NCBI RefSeq assembly: GCF_003991205.1
Contig: NZ_RXOZ01000011.1
Coordinates: 1-64,000 of the forward strand
Length of the DNA stretch: 64,000 nt
Source of the DNA: Georgenia sp. SYP-B2076
GTDB taxonomy: Bacteria; Actinomycetota; Actinomycetes; Actinomycetales; Actinomycetaceae
Direction: 5' to 3'
Position numbers and translations under genes: made by a program. Numbering within the stretch: the stretch's first letter is position 1; every line of letters starts with the position of its first letter. The notes under the pieces are model-generated. The model was not told the DNA's origin. It saw only the letters and a program-made list of their open reading frames with translations, and searched no databases. Shown in pieces: positions 41,444-48,913 of the stretch.

Positions 41444-42127
41444 CTAGCGCACGGCGGGCGACAGCTGCTCGGCGGCCCGGGCGAGCAGGGCCTCGATCCC
41501 CGTCCGGTCGTGGCGGCCGTTGAAGATCGCCGTGCCCGGCTCGAGCGCGGCCCCGGCGGCGAGCGGGCCCGCGTCGACGCCGTCGAAGCCCAGCCGCTCG
41601 ATGAGGTCGAGGACGACGGCGCGTGCGTCGGCGTCGTCCCCGGCGACGGCGAGCGCGCGCCGTCCCGGCGTGCCGGCGGGGGAGTGGTCGGTCTCGAGCT
41701 CGTGGTAGCCGATGTGGTTCAACGTCTTGACGAGGCGGGCGCCGGGCAGGAAGGCCTGGACGATCTCCGACGTGGACCTGGCGTCGTCGTGCAGCGCCGG
41801 CATCGCACCGTCGGTCTCGGCCCAGTAGTTCATGGCGTCGACGACGACCCTGCCCGCGAGCGCGTCGGGGTCGAGGGTGTCGAACTTGCGCAGGGGGATC
41901 GACAGGATGATGACGTCGGCGCCACGGACGGCGTCGGCCGCGGTGACGGCGAGGGCGCCCGGAGCCATGACCTCGACGATGAGGGCGATGTCGGCGGGGT
42001 CCCCGGAGGCGGCGACGAGCACGCGGTACCCGGCCCGCAGGGCCTGCCGGGCGACGGCGGTGCCGACGCGGCCGGCGCCGAGCACGCCGACCGTGGTGGG
42101 GGACGTGCTCTCGACGGGGGCGCTCAT
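41444..42127 (-). CDS. NADPH-dependent F420 reductase-like protein
   Basis: The 227-residue Rossmann protein has VGVLGAGRVGTAVARQAL near residue 13, then VVDAMNYWAE, VKTLNHIGYHEL and FDGVDAGPLA, which match the Fno/'NADP oxidoreductase, coenzyme F420-dependent' family. It would transfer hydride between NADPH and F420 and so could supply reduced F420 to LLM enzymes. F420 biosynthesis genes are not in the window. Its ATG overlaps the stop of the upstream LLM gene (ATGA), and the fusion enzyme starts about 100 bp downstream, making a three-gene redox operon. Confidence 0.85.
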   Translation of the reverse strand: MSAPVESTSPTTVGVLGAGRVGTAVARQALRAGYRVLVAASGDPADIALIVEVMAPGALAVTAADAVRGADVIILSIPLRKFDTLDPDALAGRVVVDAMNYWAETDGAMPALHDDARSTSEIVQAFLPGARLVKTLNHIGYHELETDHSPAGTPGRRALAVAGDDADARAVVLDLIERLGFDGVDAGPLAAGAALEPGTAIFNGRHDRTGIEALLARAAEQLSPAVR

Positions 42128-43305
42128 GCGCGGTTCCCGGCGGTCTCGGCGGCACCCGTCGGCAGGTCGGTGTCGGTCGGCAGGTCGGTGTCGGCCGGCA
42201 GGTCGGTGTCGGCCGGCAGGTCGGTGTCGGCCGGCAGGTCGGTGTCGGCCGGCAGGTCGGTGCCGGTCGGCAGCGCGGCGTCGACGAGGGACTTGACCTG
42301 CGTCCCGAGGAGCTCGATGGCGTGGAGGAACTCCCGCTGGGGGAGGTGCCCGATGTCCATCTGCAGGATCTGGCGCACGTGGCCCAGCTGGCCGTGCAGG
42401 GTGACGATCCGCTCGGCGATCTCCTCCGGGCTGCCGACGTAGAAGGCACCGGATGGGGCGGTGTCGCGGTCGTAGGCGCGCCGGTCCGGGCCGCTCCACC
42501 CGCGGGTGGGCGCGAGGGTCTGCATCATCGCGCCCCAGTGGGACCACCACAGCTCCTTGGCGGTGCGTGAGCTCTCGTGGAGGAAGCCGAGGTTGGCCAC
42601 GGCGACCTTGATGGACTCCTCGGGCCGCGCGGCTTGGCGCGCGGCGGCGCGGTAGAGGTCGGCGAGGGGCGCGAAGCGTGCGGGCTGGCCGCCGATGATG
42701 CCGTAGGCGATCGGCAGCCCCTGCTGGCCCGCGCGCATGGAGGACGCCGGGCTGCCGCCGGTGGCGCGCCAGATCGGCAGGTGGCCGCGCTCAGGGCGGG
42801 GGACGACGACGGCGTCGGTGAGTGGGGCGCGGAAGCGGCCCTGCCACGAGATGGTCTCGTCCTCCCCGAGGGCGTTGAGCTGCATCAGCAGCGCCAGCTT
42901 CTCCTCGTAGAGGGCGTCGTAGTCCTCCAGGGCGTAGCCGAACAGCGGGAAGGACTCGATCGAGGAGCCCCGGCCGGCGGTGATCTCGGCGCGGCCGTTG
43001 CTCAGCGCGTCGATGGTGGCGTACTGCTGGAAGACCCGCACCGGGTCGTCCGTGCTCAGCACCGTCACGGACGAGCCGAGGCGGATGTGCTCGGTGGTGG
43101 CGGCGGCGCCGCCGAGGACTGCCGCCGCGGCCGACGCGGGCATCTCGCGGGTGTGGTGCTCCCCGATCCCGAAGTAGTCCAGGCCCACCTGGTCGGCCAG
43201 CTGGATCGCCTCGAGGAGGTTGCGCTGGGCGTCGGCCGTGCTGGCCCGCCGGCCGGTCGCCGGGTCCCGTTGGACGTCGCCGAAGCTGTAGATACCCAGT
43301 TCCAT
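42124..43305 (-). CDS. LLM-class flavin-dependent oxidoreductase with repeat tail
   Basis: The 393-residue protein matches the LLM fold (MELGIYSFGDV, GIGEHHTREM, LGSSVTVLSTDDPVRVFQ, GRAEITAGRGSSIESFPLFGY) and is a paralogue of the enzyme at 24.2-25.2 kb. After the fold ends (~residue 350, LVDAALPTG) it carries six copies of Asp-Leu-Pro-x-Asp-Thr encoded by an 18-bp tandem repeat. ATG 43305 was preferred over GTG 43311 because AAGAG is better spaced. It overlaps the F420-reductase-like gene and is divergent from a MarR regulator. Confidence 0.87.
   Translation of the reverse strand: MELGIYSFGDVQRDPATGRRASTADAQRNLLEAIQLADQVGLDYFGIGEHHTREMPASAAAAVLGGAAATTEHIRLGSSVTVLSTDDPVRVFQQYATIDALSNGRAEITAGRGSSIESFPLFGYALEDYDALYEEKLALLMQLNALGEDETISWQGRFRAPLTDAVVVPRPERGHLPIWRATGGSPASSMRAGQQGLPIAYGIIGGQPARFAPLADLYRAAARQAARPEESIKVAVANLGFLHESSRTAKELWWSHWGAMMQTLAPTRGWSGPDRRAYDRDTAPSGAFYVGSPEEIAERIVTLHGQLGHVRQILQMDIGHLPQREFLHAIELLGTQVKSLVDAALPTGTDLPADTDLPADTDLPADTDLPADTDLPTDTDLPTGAAETAGNRA
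42161..42268. repeat. 6 x 18-bp in-frame tandem repeat (C-terminus of LLM enzyme)
   Basis: Six head-to-tail units of GGCAGGTCGGTGTCGGCC, with T/C changes only, begin at 42161, 42179, 42197, 42215, 42233 and 42251; a broken seventh copy follows. On the coding strand each gives a six-residue Asp-Leu-Pro-(Ala/Thr)-Asp-Thr unit. Near-identity between copies indicates recent expansion; there are no spacers, so it is not a CRISPR array. Confidence 0.95.
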
Positions 43306-43380
43306 GCTCACTGCTCTTCTTCCGCCAGGTCGACGGGCGATGTGGCCGCCCCTTAGGTGCGCGGACGCGAACCGAAGTGT

Positions 43381-43409
43381 TCTGAGCGACAGATCATATG
43401 TGGCTCAGA
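43381..43409. promoter_or_regulatory. Inverted repeat, candidate MarR operator
   Basis: TCTGAGC (43381-43387) and GCTCAGA (43403-43409) are exact reverse complements 15 nt apart, with AT-rich GATCATATG between them. The element lies between the divergent LLM operon (start 43305) and the MarR gene (start 43449). The 29-bp span and position fit a MarR-type dimer site that could control both directions. Confidence 0.55.
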
Positions 43410-43448
43410 CAAGTGGGACAACATCGCGGCGGCGCCTAGGATTCCCCC

Positions 43449-44006
43449 ATGGACGACACGCGCGCCACGACCGCCCCTCTCCCCGAGGCGGACGGTGACT
43501 TCGGCCGGCACCTTGGGGTCCTTCTGCGGGGGTACCAGGGCTCGGTGGCCGCGGTTCTGGGCGAGCTGCCGCACGGCCCGCGTGGGTACCAGGTGCTCTC
43601 CGCCGTCGTGCACGGCGACCAGCCCAACCAGCTCGCGCTGGCGGCGCACCTGGGCATCGACCGCACGGTGATGACCTACCTCATCGACGACCTTGTGGGG
43701 GCCGGTCTCGTCGAGCGGCAGCAGAACCCGAGCGACCGGCGGGCCCGCCGGATCGTCGCGACGGAGGTGGGCGCCCGCACGCTGCGCGCCCTGGAGCGGG
43801 ACGTCCGCGAGGCGGAGGACCGGATGCTGGGCGCGCTCGAGCACGGCGAGCGCGAGACCTTCCGGGAGCTGCTGCGGCGCGTCGCCTGCGACGTCCGCGA
43901 CATCGAGCCCGCCACCGACCCGTGCGACGTGGTCGCCGAGGTCGTGCCCGATCGCGGCGGCGGTACCAAGGCCGGCGAGGCCACCGGCGGCCGGCGGAGC
44001 CGGTAG
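43449..44006 (+). CDS. MarR-family transcriptional regulator
   Basis: The 185-residue protein has the MarR winged helix: GPRGYQVLSAVVHGDQPNQ, LALAAHLGIDRTVMTYLIDDLVGAGLVERQQNPSDRRARRI with the wing DRRARR, and flanking dimerisation helices. It probably represses the divergent LLM/F420-reductase/LLM-BBE operon and responds to a small aromatic or oxidised ligand. The C-terminal ~35 residues are charged and poorly conserved. ATG 43449 is the first good start after the intergenic dyad. Confidence 0.88.
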   Translation: MDDTRATTAPLPEADGDFGRHLGVLLRGYQGSVAAVLGELPHGPRGYQVLSAVVHGDQPNQLALAAHLGIDRTVMTYLIDDLVGAGLVERQQNPSDRRARRIVATEVGARTLRALERDVREAEDRMLGALEHGERETFRELLRRVACDVRDIEPATDPCDVVAEVVPDRGGGTKAGEATGGRRSR

Positions 44007-44133
44007 GACACAGGACGCGCGCGGCGTCGGAGCCAGCCGGCTGGGTGGCGGAGACAGAGTCGCTGCGGGCCGGGCGGCGAAGGCCAGAGCCGGCCGGGCG
44101 TCCCAGGCCCGGCCGGCCGTGCTTTCGACAGCG

Positions 44134-45717
44134 TCAGTGCACGATCGCCCGCTCCGCCCCGGCGCCGGTCATCGAGCGGACCTCCATCTCGGCCTGCTTG
44201 ACGGCGTCGTGCTCCTTTGAGGTGACCGATCCAAGCCAGCCGAGGAAGAACCCGAGCGGCACGGAGACGATCGCGGGGTTGGACAGCGGGAACCACGCGA
44301 AGTCGACGCCGGCGATCATGGCGGTCTCGCTGCCCGAGACCACGGGCGAGAAGGCGATCAGCACCAGCGCGCTGACCAGCCCGCCGTAGATGCTCCACAC
44401 CGACCCGCGGGTGTTGAACCGCTTCCAGTACAGCGAGTACAGGATCGAGGGCAGGTTCGCGCTCGCCGCGATCGCGAAGGCGAGGGAGACGAGGAACGCG
44501 ATGTTCTGCCCGTTGGCGAGGACCCCGCCGACGATCGAGATGGCGCCGATGGTCACCGCGGTGCGGCGCGCCACCTTGACCTCCTGCACCGGGTCGGCCT
44601 TGCCATCCTTGAGCACACCGTTGTAGACGTCGTGGGCGAAGCTCGCGGACGCGGTGATCGTCAGGCCGGCGACCACGGCGAGGATGGTCGCGAAGGCCAC
44701 CGCGGCGATGACGCCCAGCAGGATCGTCCCGCCGAGCTCGTAGGCGAGGAGCGGGGCGGCCGAATTGGCCCCGCCCGGTGAGCCGAGGATGGCCTCGGCG
44801 CCGACCAGGTACGCCGCCCCGAAGCCGAGGATGAGGGTGAAGAGGTAGAACGCGCCGATGAGGACGATCGCCCACGTCACGGACCGGCGGGCCTCCTTGG
44901 CGGTGGGCACGGTGTAGAAGCGCATGAGCACGTGCGGCAGTCCCGCGGCACCGAAGACGAGGGCGATGGCCAGCGAGACGAACCCCAGCTTGGAAGTGTC
45001 CGAGGCCCCGTACTGGAGCATCGGCTCGAGGATCCGGTCACCCTCGGGGTGCACCGCGACGGCCTGGCCGAGCACCTTGGACAGGTTGATGCCGTTGAGC
45101 GCGAGCACCCACAGCGTCATCGCGCCCGCGCCGATGATCAGCAGGACGGCCTTGATGATCTGCACCCAGGTGGTGCCCTTCATGCCGCCGACGAGCACGT
45201 AGACGATCATCAGCGCGCCCACGACGGCGATCACGAGGCTCTGCCCGACCCTGCTCTCGATCCCGAGCAGCAGCGCGACGAGCCCGCCGGCGCCGGCCAT
45301 CTGGGCGAGCAGGTAGAAGAACGACACGGCCAGGGTGGAGATCGCGGCGGCGGTGCGCACCGGGCGCTGCTGCATCCGGAAGCTCAGGACGTCGGCCATC
45401 GTGTACTTGCCGGTGTTGCGCAGCGGCTCGGCGACCAGCAGCAGGGCGACCAGCCAGGCGACGAGGAAGCCGATGGAGTACAGCAGGCCGTCGTAGCCGT
45501 AGATCGCCACGGCCCCGGCGATGCCGAGGAACGACGCGGCCGAGAGGTAGTCGCCCGCGATGGCGATCCCGTTCTGCCGCCCGGTGAAGGCCCGGCCGCC
45601 GTGGTAGAAGTCCCCGACCGACGTCGTCGTCCGGGAGACCCGGAAGACGATGACGAGGGTGACGACGACGAACGCCAGGAAGATGGCGATGTTGAGGTAC
45701 GGGTTGCCGACGTCCAT
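44134..45717 (-). CDS. actP: Sodium:solute symporter, acetate-permease type
   Basis: The 527-residue SSS transporter has about 13 transmembrane helices, with GGRAFTGRQNGIAIAGDYLSAASFLGIAGA, VLVGGMKGTTWVQIIKAVLL and PHVLMRFYTVPTAKEARRS, which are hallmarks of ActP/MctC monocarboxylate carriers. These take up acetate, propionate or pyruvate with a cation. It overlaps by one base the DUF485 gene that precedes it, the standard yjcH-actP pairing. No acetyl-CoA synthetase gene is next to it. The symbol is given by family; the substrate is inferred. Confidence 0.88.
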   Translation of the reverse strand: MDVGNPYLNIAIFLAFVVVTLVIVFRVSRTTTSVGDFYHGGRAFTGRQNGIAIAGDYLSAASFLGIAGAVAIYGYDGLLYSIGFLVAWLVALLLVAEPLRNTGKYTMADVLSFRMQQRPVRTAAAISTLAVSFFYLLAQMAGAGGLVALLLGIESRVGQSLVIAVVGALMIVYVLVGGMKGTTWVQIIKAVLLIIGAGAMTLWVLALNGINLSKVLGQAVAVHPEGDRILEPMLQYGASDTSKLGFVSLAIALVFGAAGLPHVLMRFYTVPTAKEARRSVTWAIVLIGAFYLFTLILGFGAAYLVGAEAILGSPGGANSAAPLLAYELGGTILLGVIAAVAFATILAVVAGLTITASASFAHDVYNGVLKDGKADPVQEVKVARRTAVTIGAISIVGGVLANGQNIAFLVSLAFAIAASANLPSILYSLYWKRFNTRGSVWSIYGGLVSALVLIAFSPVVSGSETAMIAGVDFAWFPLSNPAIVSVPLGFFLGWLGSVTSKEHDAVKQAEMEVRSMTGAGAERAIVH

Positions 45718-46148
45718 CAGACGCCTCCCTCCAGGTCGGTGCGCAGCTTCGCGGCGATGGGGTCCAGGCTGCGGTTGGCGTGGCGGATGTAGGCCCAGGT
45801 CAGGAGGAACGTCGTCGCGAACTGCGCCAGGCCCATGAGCAGCCCGACGTTGACGTACCCGATGACGCGGGTGGACATGAAGTCCTCGGCGTACGTCGAG
45901 AGGAGGACGTAGAGGAAGTACCAGAGGAGGAACGCGGCGGTCATCGGGAACGCGAACCGGCGGAACTTGCTCCGCAGGTCGGCGAACTCGGCGGACTTCT
46001 GCACGGCGATGAACTCCTCAGCCGTGGCCACCCGCAGCTCCGACGGGTTCGCCTCACCGAGCTCCGGCAGGGGCGTGTGATGCTGGGGCAGGTGTGCCTC
46101 GGGATCGGGTCCCCCTGGCTCATGGGACTCGGGATGTCTGGTGGTCAT
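45717..46148 (-). CDS. DUF485 membrane protein (YjcH-like symporter partner)
   Basis: The 143-residue protein has a hydrophilic His/Pro/Glu-rich N-terminus (~1-60), then two transmembrane helices with SKFRRFAFPMTAAFLLWYFLYVLLS and MGLAQFATTFLLTWAYIRHANR, broken by a loop. This matches DUF485 (YjcH). Such proteins are encoded directly before acetate-type SSS carriers and are thought to be accessory. The stop and the actP start share one base (TGATG on the coding strand). ATG 46148 was chosen because the upstream in-frame stretch is non-conserved. Confidence 0.88.
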   Translation of the reverse strand: MTTRHPESHEPGGPDPEAHLPQHHTPLPELGEANPSELRVATAEEFIAVQKSAEFADLRSKFRRFAFPMTAAFLLWYFLYVLLSTYAEDFMSTRVIGYVNVGLLMGLAQFATTFLLTWAYIRHANRSLDPIAAKLRTDLEGGV

Positions 46149-46163
46149 CGCGCATCTCCCAGG

Positions 46164-46200
46164 TGTGGGCGGGCTCACATCGGTGTGAACGCGCAATCTA
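46164..46200 (-). promoter_or_regulatory. Candidate promoter and CRP/GlxR-like site of the acetate-carrier operon
   Basis: On the minus strand TAGATT (plus 46195-46200) fits a -10 box. TGTGA-GCCCGC-CCACA (plus 46164-46179) matches the CRP/GlxR consensus at 9 of 10 positions and lies between that box and the ATG at 46148. A downstream position would suit repression. A chance match is possible; support comes from its location before a carbon-uptake operon. Confidence 0.35.
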
Positions 46201-46259
46201 GCAGCGGGCGTGGCTGTGCGTCGCGACGTGCGGGCGCGCGCAAGGTGCGCAGTAGCGGA

Positions 46260-46288
46260 CACGGCATGACGTCACCTGGCATGCCGTG
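46260..46288. terminator. 9-bp hairpin downstream of the ribokinase gene
   Basis: CACGGCATG (46260-46268) and CATGCCGTG (46280-46288) are exact reverse complements around an 11-nt loop. It lies between the end of the ribokinase gene and the promoter region of the DUF485/actP operon, all on the minus strand, and probably separates the two transcripts. Confidence 0.55.
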
Positions 46289-46321
46289 ACCTGGGACGAC
46301 GTCGCCCGGTCGGGTGGCTCG

Positions 46322-47293
46322 TCAGTGCGTGTCCAGCTCCCCCAGGGTCGGGAACGAGTCCTGGGCGCCGCGCCGGGTGACCGCGACGGCGGAGACCGCG
46401 GTGGCCTCGCGCACGGCCTGCTCGAGAGAGTCGCCCGCGGCCAGCCTCGTGGCGACGGCCCCGACGAAGGCGTCACCCGCACCGGTGGTGTCCACGGCGG
46501 TGACCCGGTGCGCAGGGACGTGCACCGGGGCCGCGGGCCGGCCGGCGTCGTCGCGCCCCAGGAGGACGGCGCCCTCGGCGCCGAGGGTCAGGACCACCGA
46601 TCGGGGGCCCAGGGCAAGGAGCGTGCCGGCGACCCCGGCGGGGGCCGTGGGGGCGGCGCCGATCGGGGTGCCGGCGCCGACCGGGGGCGCGCCGTCGCCC
46701 TTGCCGCCCTGGGTGATGAGGTAGGCGGCCTCCGACTCGTTGACCACGAGCGGGTCTGCCACGGCGAGCACGTCGGCGCCCAGGGCGGCCGCCGGCGCCG
46801 CGTTGACCACCACGCGGGCGCCGCCCTCGTGCGCGCGCCGCGCGACGTGGGTGACCGTCTCGAGCGGGATCTCCAGCTGGAGGACGACGACGGCCGCCCC
46901 GGCCCACACGGCGCGCAGCGCGTCGACCTGAGCCGGGGTGACGTGCCGGTTCGCGCCCGGGGAGACGATGATCGAGTTCTCCCCGTCCGGGGTGACCATG
47001 ATGATCGCGGTGCCGGTGGAGGCGTCGACGACGCGCAGGCCCGTCAGGTCCATGCCCGTACCCGCGAGGGAGGCGCGCAGGAGCCGCCCGCGGTCGTCCC
47101 CGCCGATGCAGCCCACGAAGGCGACCTGCCCGCCGAGCCTCGCGGCCGCGACCGCCTGGTTCGCTCCCTTGCCGCCGGGCGTGACGACGACGTCGGAGCC
47201 GAGGATGGTCTCGCCCGGCCCGGGGCGGTGGTCGATGTCGAGGACGACGTCGACGTTCGCCGATCCCACGACGACTACCCTGGCGTTGCTCAT
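46322..47293 (-). CDS. rbsK: Ribokinase / PfkB-family sugar kinase
   Basis: The 323-residue kinase has the PfkB N-terminal signature GGKGANQAVAAARLG near residue 40 and the C-terminal DTTGAGDAFVGA with the catalytic Asp, plus VVGSANVDVVLDI at its start. These are standard ribokinase features: phosphorylation of ribose (or a close sugar) at O5. A Gly/Ala/Pro-rich insertion occurs near residue 205-225. It could use ribose released by the nucleoside hydrolase at 17.9 kb, but they are 28 kb apart. It follows an aldose-epimerase gene at 64 bp. Confidence 0.88.
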   Translation of the reverse strand: MSNARVVVVGSANVDVVLDIDHRPGPGETILGSDVVVTPGGKGANQAVAAARLGGQVAFVGCIGGDDRGRLLRASLAGTGMDLTGLRVVDASTGTAIIMVTPDGENSIIVSPGANRHVTPAQVDALRAVWAGAAVVVLQLEIPLETVTHVARRAHEGGARVVVNAAPAAALGADVLAVADPLVVNESEAAYLITQGGKGDGAPPVGAGTPIGAAPTAPAGVAGTLLALGPRSVVLTLGAEGAVLLGRDDAGRPAAPVHVPAHRVTAVDTTGAGDAFVGAVATRLAAGDSLEQAVREATAVSAVAVTRRGAQDSFPTLGELDTH

Positions 47294-47357
47294 GTCACGC
47301 ACCTCGTCGATCGCTCGGTCTCCCGTGGCCGGGCCCGTGCCCGTCGCCGTGCTCGCC

Positions 47358-48263
47358 CTACTCGGCCCGGAAGCCGTCGATCCGGAAGCGCAGCGTATGG
47401 CGTTCTCCGGGCTGGAGGACGACGAGGTCGACCGTGGAGTTGAAGGCGTCGGGCGGGCAGGTCATCGGCTCGACGGCGACGCCCCGGCGCCCGACGCGCT
47501 CGCCGGAGTAGATCTGCAGCCACGGCGCCCGTGCCGTCAGGCGCACGCCGAGGCCGCTGCCGGGGTCGTGGAAGCGGACCTCCCACCCGTCGGGCGGGAG
47601 CTCGCCGAAGGCGTGGTCGATCTGCCGGTCGCCGATCGTGCGGGCGTCCTGGAAGTCCAGGCCGGCCTGCGCCGTCGGGACGCCGCTGACCGGGAGGAGG
47701 CGCTCGTCGACGGTGAGGACCTGCCGGGCGGGGAACTGCAGGGTGCACGCGTCGACGGCGACCAGCCCGCAGGAGAGGTAGGGGTGCGAGGAGGAGCCGT
47801 ACGGGGCCGCCGTGGCGCCCACGTTGGCGGAGCTGATGGCCACCTGCAGTCCCTCCGGGCCGAGCCGGTAGGTCACCTCGGAGCGGAGCTGGAAGGGATA
47901 TCCGTACTGGGGGACGAGCATCGTGCTCAAGGTGACCTCGTCCGGCCCGGCGTCCACGACGTCCCAGTCCACCCAGCACGCCAGGCCGTGGAGCGCGGTG
48001 CGCGTCGCATGCTCGGTGATGGGTACCTCGTAGGTGGCGCCACCGAACTCGTAGCGCCCGTCGGCGATCCTGTTGGGCCAGGGCACCAGGGTCTTGCCGA
48101 GGTAGCCGGTGGGGATCTCCGCCTCGCTGGACGGGACCACGAGGTCCGTCCCGCGCCAGGTCAGCCGCGCCAGGCTCGCGCCCACCGAGAAGACCGTCGC
48201 CTCGTACTCGCCGGCAGCGAGGGTGAGGACCGTGCCGTTGGGGCTGGGCAGGTTCGCGCTCAT
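47358..48263 (-). CDS. Aldose 1-epimerase (GalM family)
   Basis: The 301-residue protein has the GalM beta-sandwich blocks: LVPWPNRIADGRYEFGG, THGL-like ALHGLACWVDW (catalytic His), SSSHPYLSCG (second His), LTARAPWLQIYSGE and a C-terminal VEPMTCPPDAFNS with the general-base region. It interconverts alpha and beta anomers of aldoses. GAGGAGG precedes the ATG. It is the first gene of a probable two-gene sugar operon with the ribokinase. Confidence 0.87.
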   Translation of the reverse strand: MSANLPSPNGTVLTLAAGEYEATVFSVGASLARLTWRGTDLVVPSSEAEIPTGYLGKTLVPWPNRIADGRYEFGGATYEVPITEHATRTALHGLACWVDWDVVDAGPDEVTLSTMLVPQYGYPFQLRSEVTYRLGPEGLQVAISSANVGATAAPYGSSSHPYLSCGLVAVDACTLQFPARQVLTVDERLLPVSGVPTAQAGLDFQDARTIGDRQIDHAFGELPPDGWEVRFHDPGSGLGVRLTARAPWLQIYSGERVGRRGVAVEPMTCPPDAFNSTVDLVVLQPGERHTLRFRIDGFRAE

Positions 48264-48499
48264 CGTCCGCCTCCTCGCGTCGCGCAGCGGCCCGCCCGGT
48301 GCGGGACGGGGCCGGCGGCTCCCGGCTCACGCTACGGCGGATGCGCCCGGGTCGCCGGTCGAGGGCCGGTGGCGGGACCCGGCCGGCACCCCCTGTCCGA
48401 CGACGGGCCCGGCGGCAGACCCGGCCTGTCGCCGCCCCCTTGTCCGTCTACCCGCCGGGCGGAACCCTGGACCCACCGTTCGAGGGAGGGACACGCGCG

Positions 48500-48838
48500 A
48501 TGACGACGATCACCGACAGCTACATGCGGGAGATGCTGGAGAAGACGCGGCCGTACTCCGTGGTGATCCTGAGCAGGGGGCCGCGCTACGACAGCGACGA
48601 CGCGCCTGCCGTCATCTGGGAGCACGGCCGGCGCAACTTCGCGCTGCGCGCCGAGGGGCACCTCGCCGTCGTCTGCGCGATCCGGGACGGCAGCGACCGG
48701 TGCGGCGTCGGGATCTTCACCACCGACGCCGAGAGGACCGCGGCGCTCATGGCGGACGACCCCGGCGTCCGGGCCGGCGTGTTCGTCTTCGAGGTGCACC
48801 CCTGCGTGGGCTTTCCGGGGTCGGCGCTGCCGGGCTGA
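48500..48838 (+). CDS. YciI-like small protein
   Basis: The 112-residue protein contains KTRPYSVVILSRGPRYDS, IWEHGRRNFALRAEGHLAVVC and ERTAALMADDPGVRAGVFVFEVHPCVGFPG, in the order of the ferredoxin-like YciI/YCII fold (active-site His/Asp pair in that family). Its function is unknown; relatives include dehydrochlorinase-like enzymes and partners of some ECF sigma factors. GGGAGGG precedes ATG. It appears to be a single gene. Confidence 0.75.
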   Translation: MTTITDSYMREMLEKTRPYSVVILSRGPRYDSDDAPAVIWEHGRRNFALRAEGHLAVVCAIRDGSDRCGVGIFTTDAERTAALMADDPGVRAGVFVFEVHPCVGFPGSALPG

Positions 48839-48913
48839 CACCCGCGTGCCACTCCCCGTCCGGGGCGGTCTCGTGTTGAATGGCGGCAACTCACCTAAGC
48901 ACCGGAGGCTGCG

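Noticed and set aside
38328-41447. A 1039-codon open frame on the plus strand
   Set aside because: It is antisense to the LLM-BBE fusion and methyltransferase genes. In DNA this GC-rich, frames opposite real genes stay open by chance; the translation is Arg/Gly/Asp-biased and shows no domain.
42161-42268. Possible CRISPR array
   Set aside because: The 18-bp units are contiguous with no unique spacers, are in frame with the enzyme's C-terminus, and no cas genes occur in the window.
46195-46200. TCACA-N4-TGTGA dyad next to the acetate-carrier promoter as a second CRP site
   Set aside because: The half-sites are in the reverse arrangement (TCACA first), which is not the CRP/GlxR consensus.
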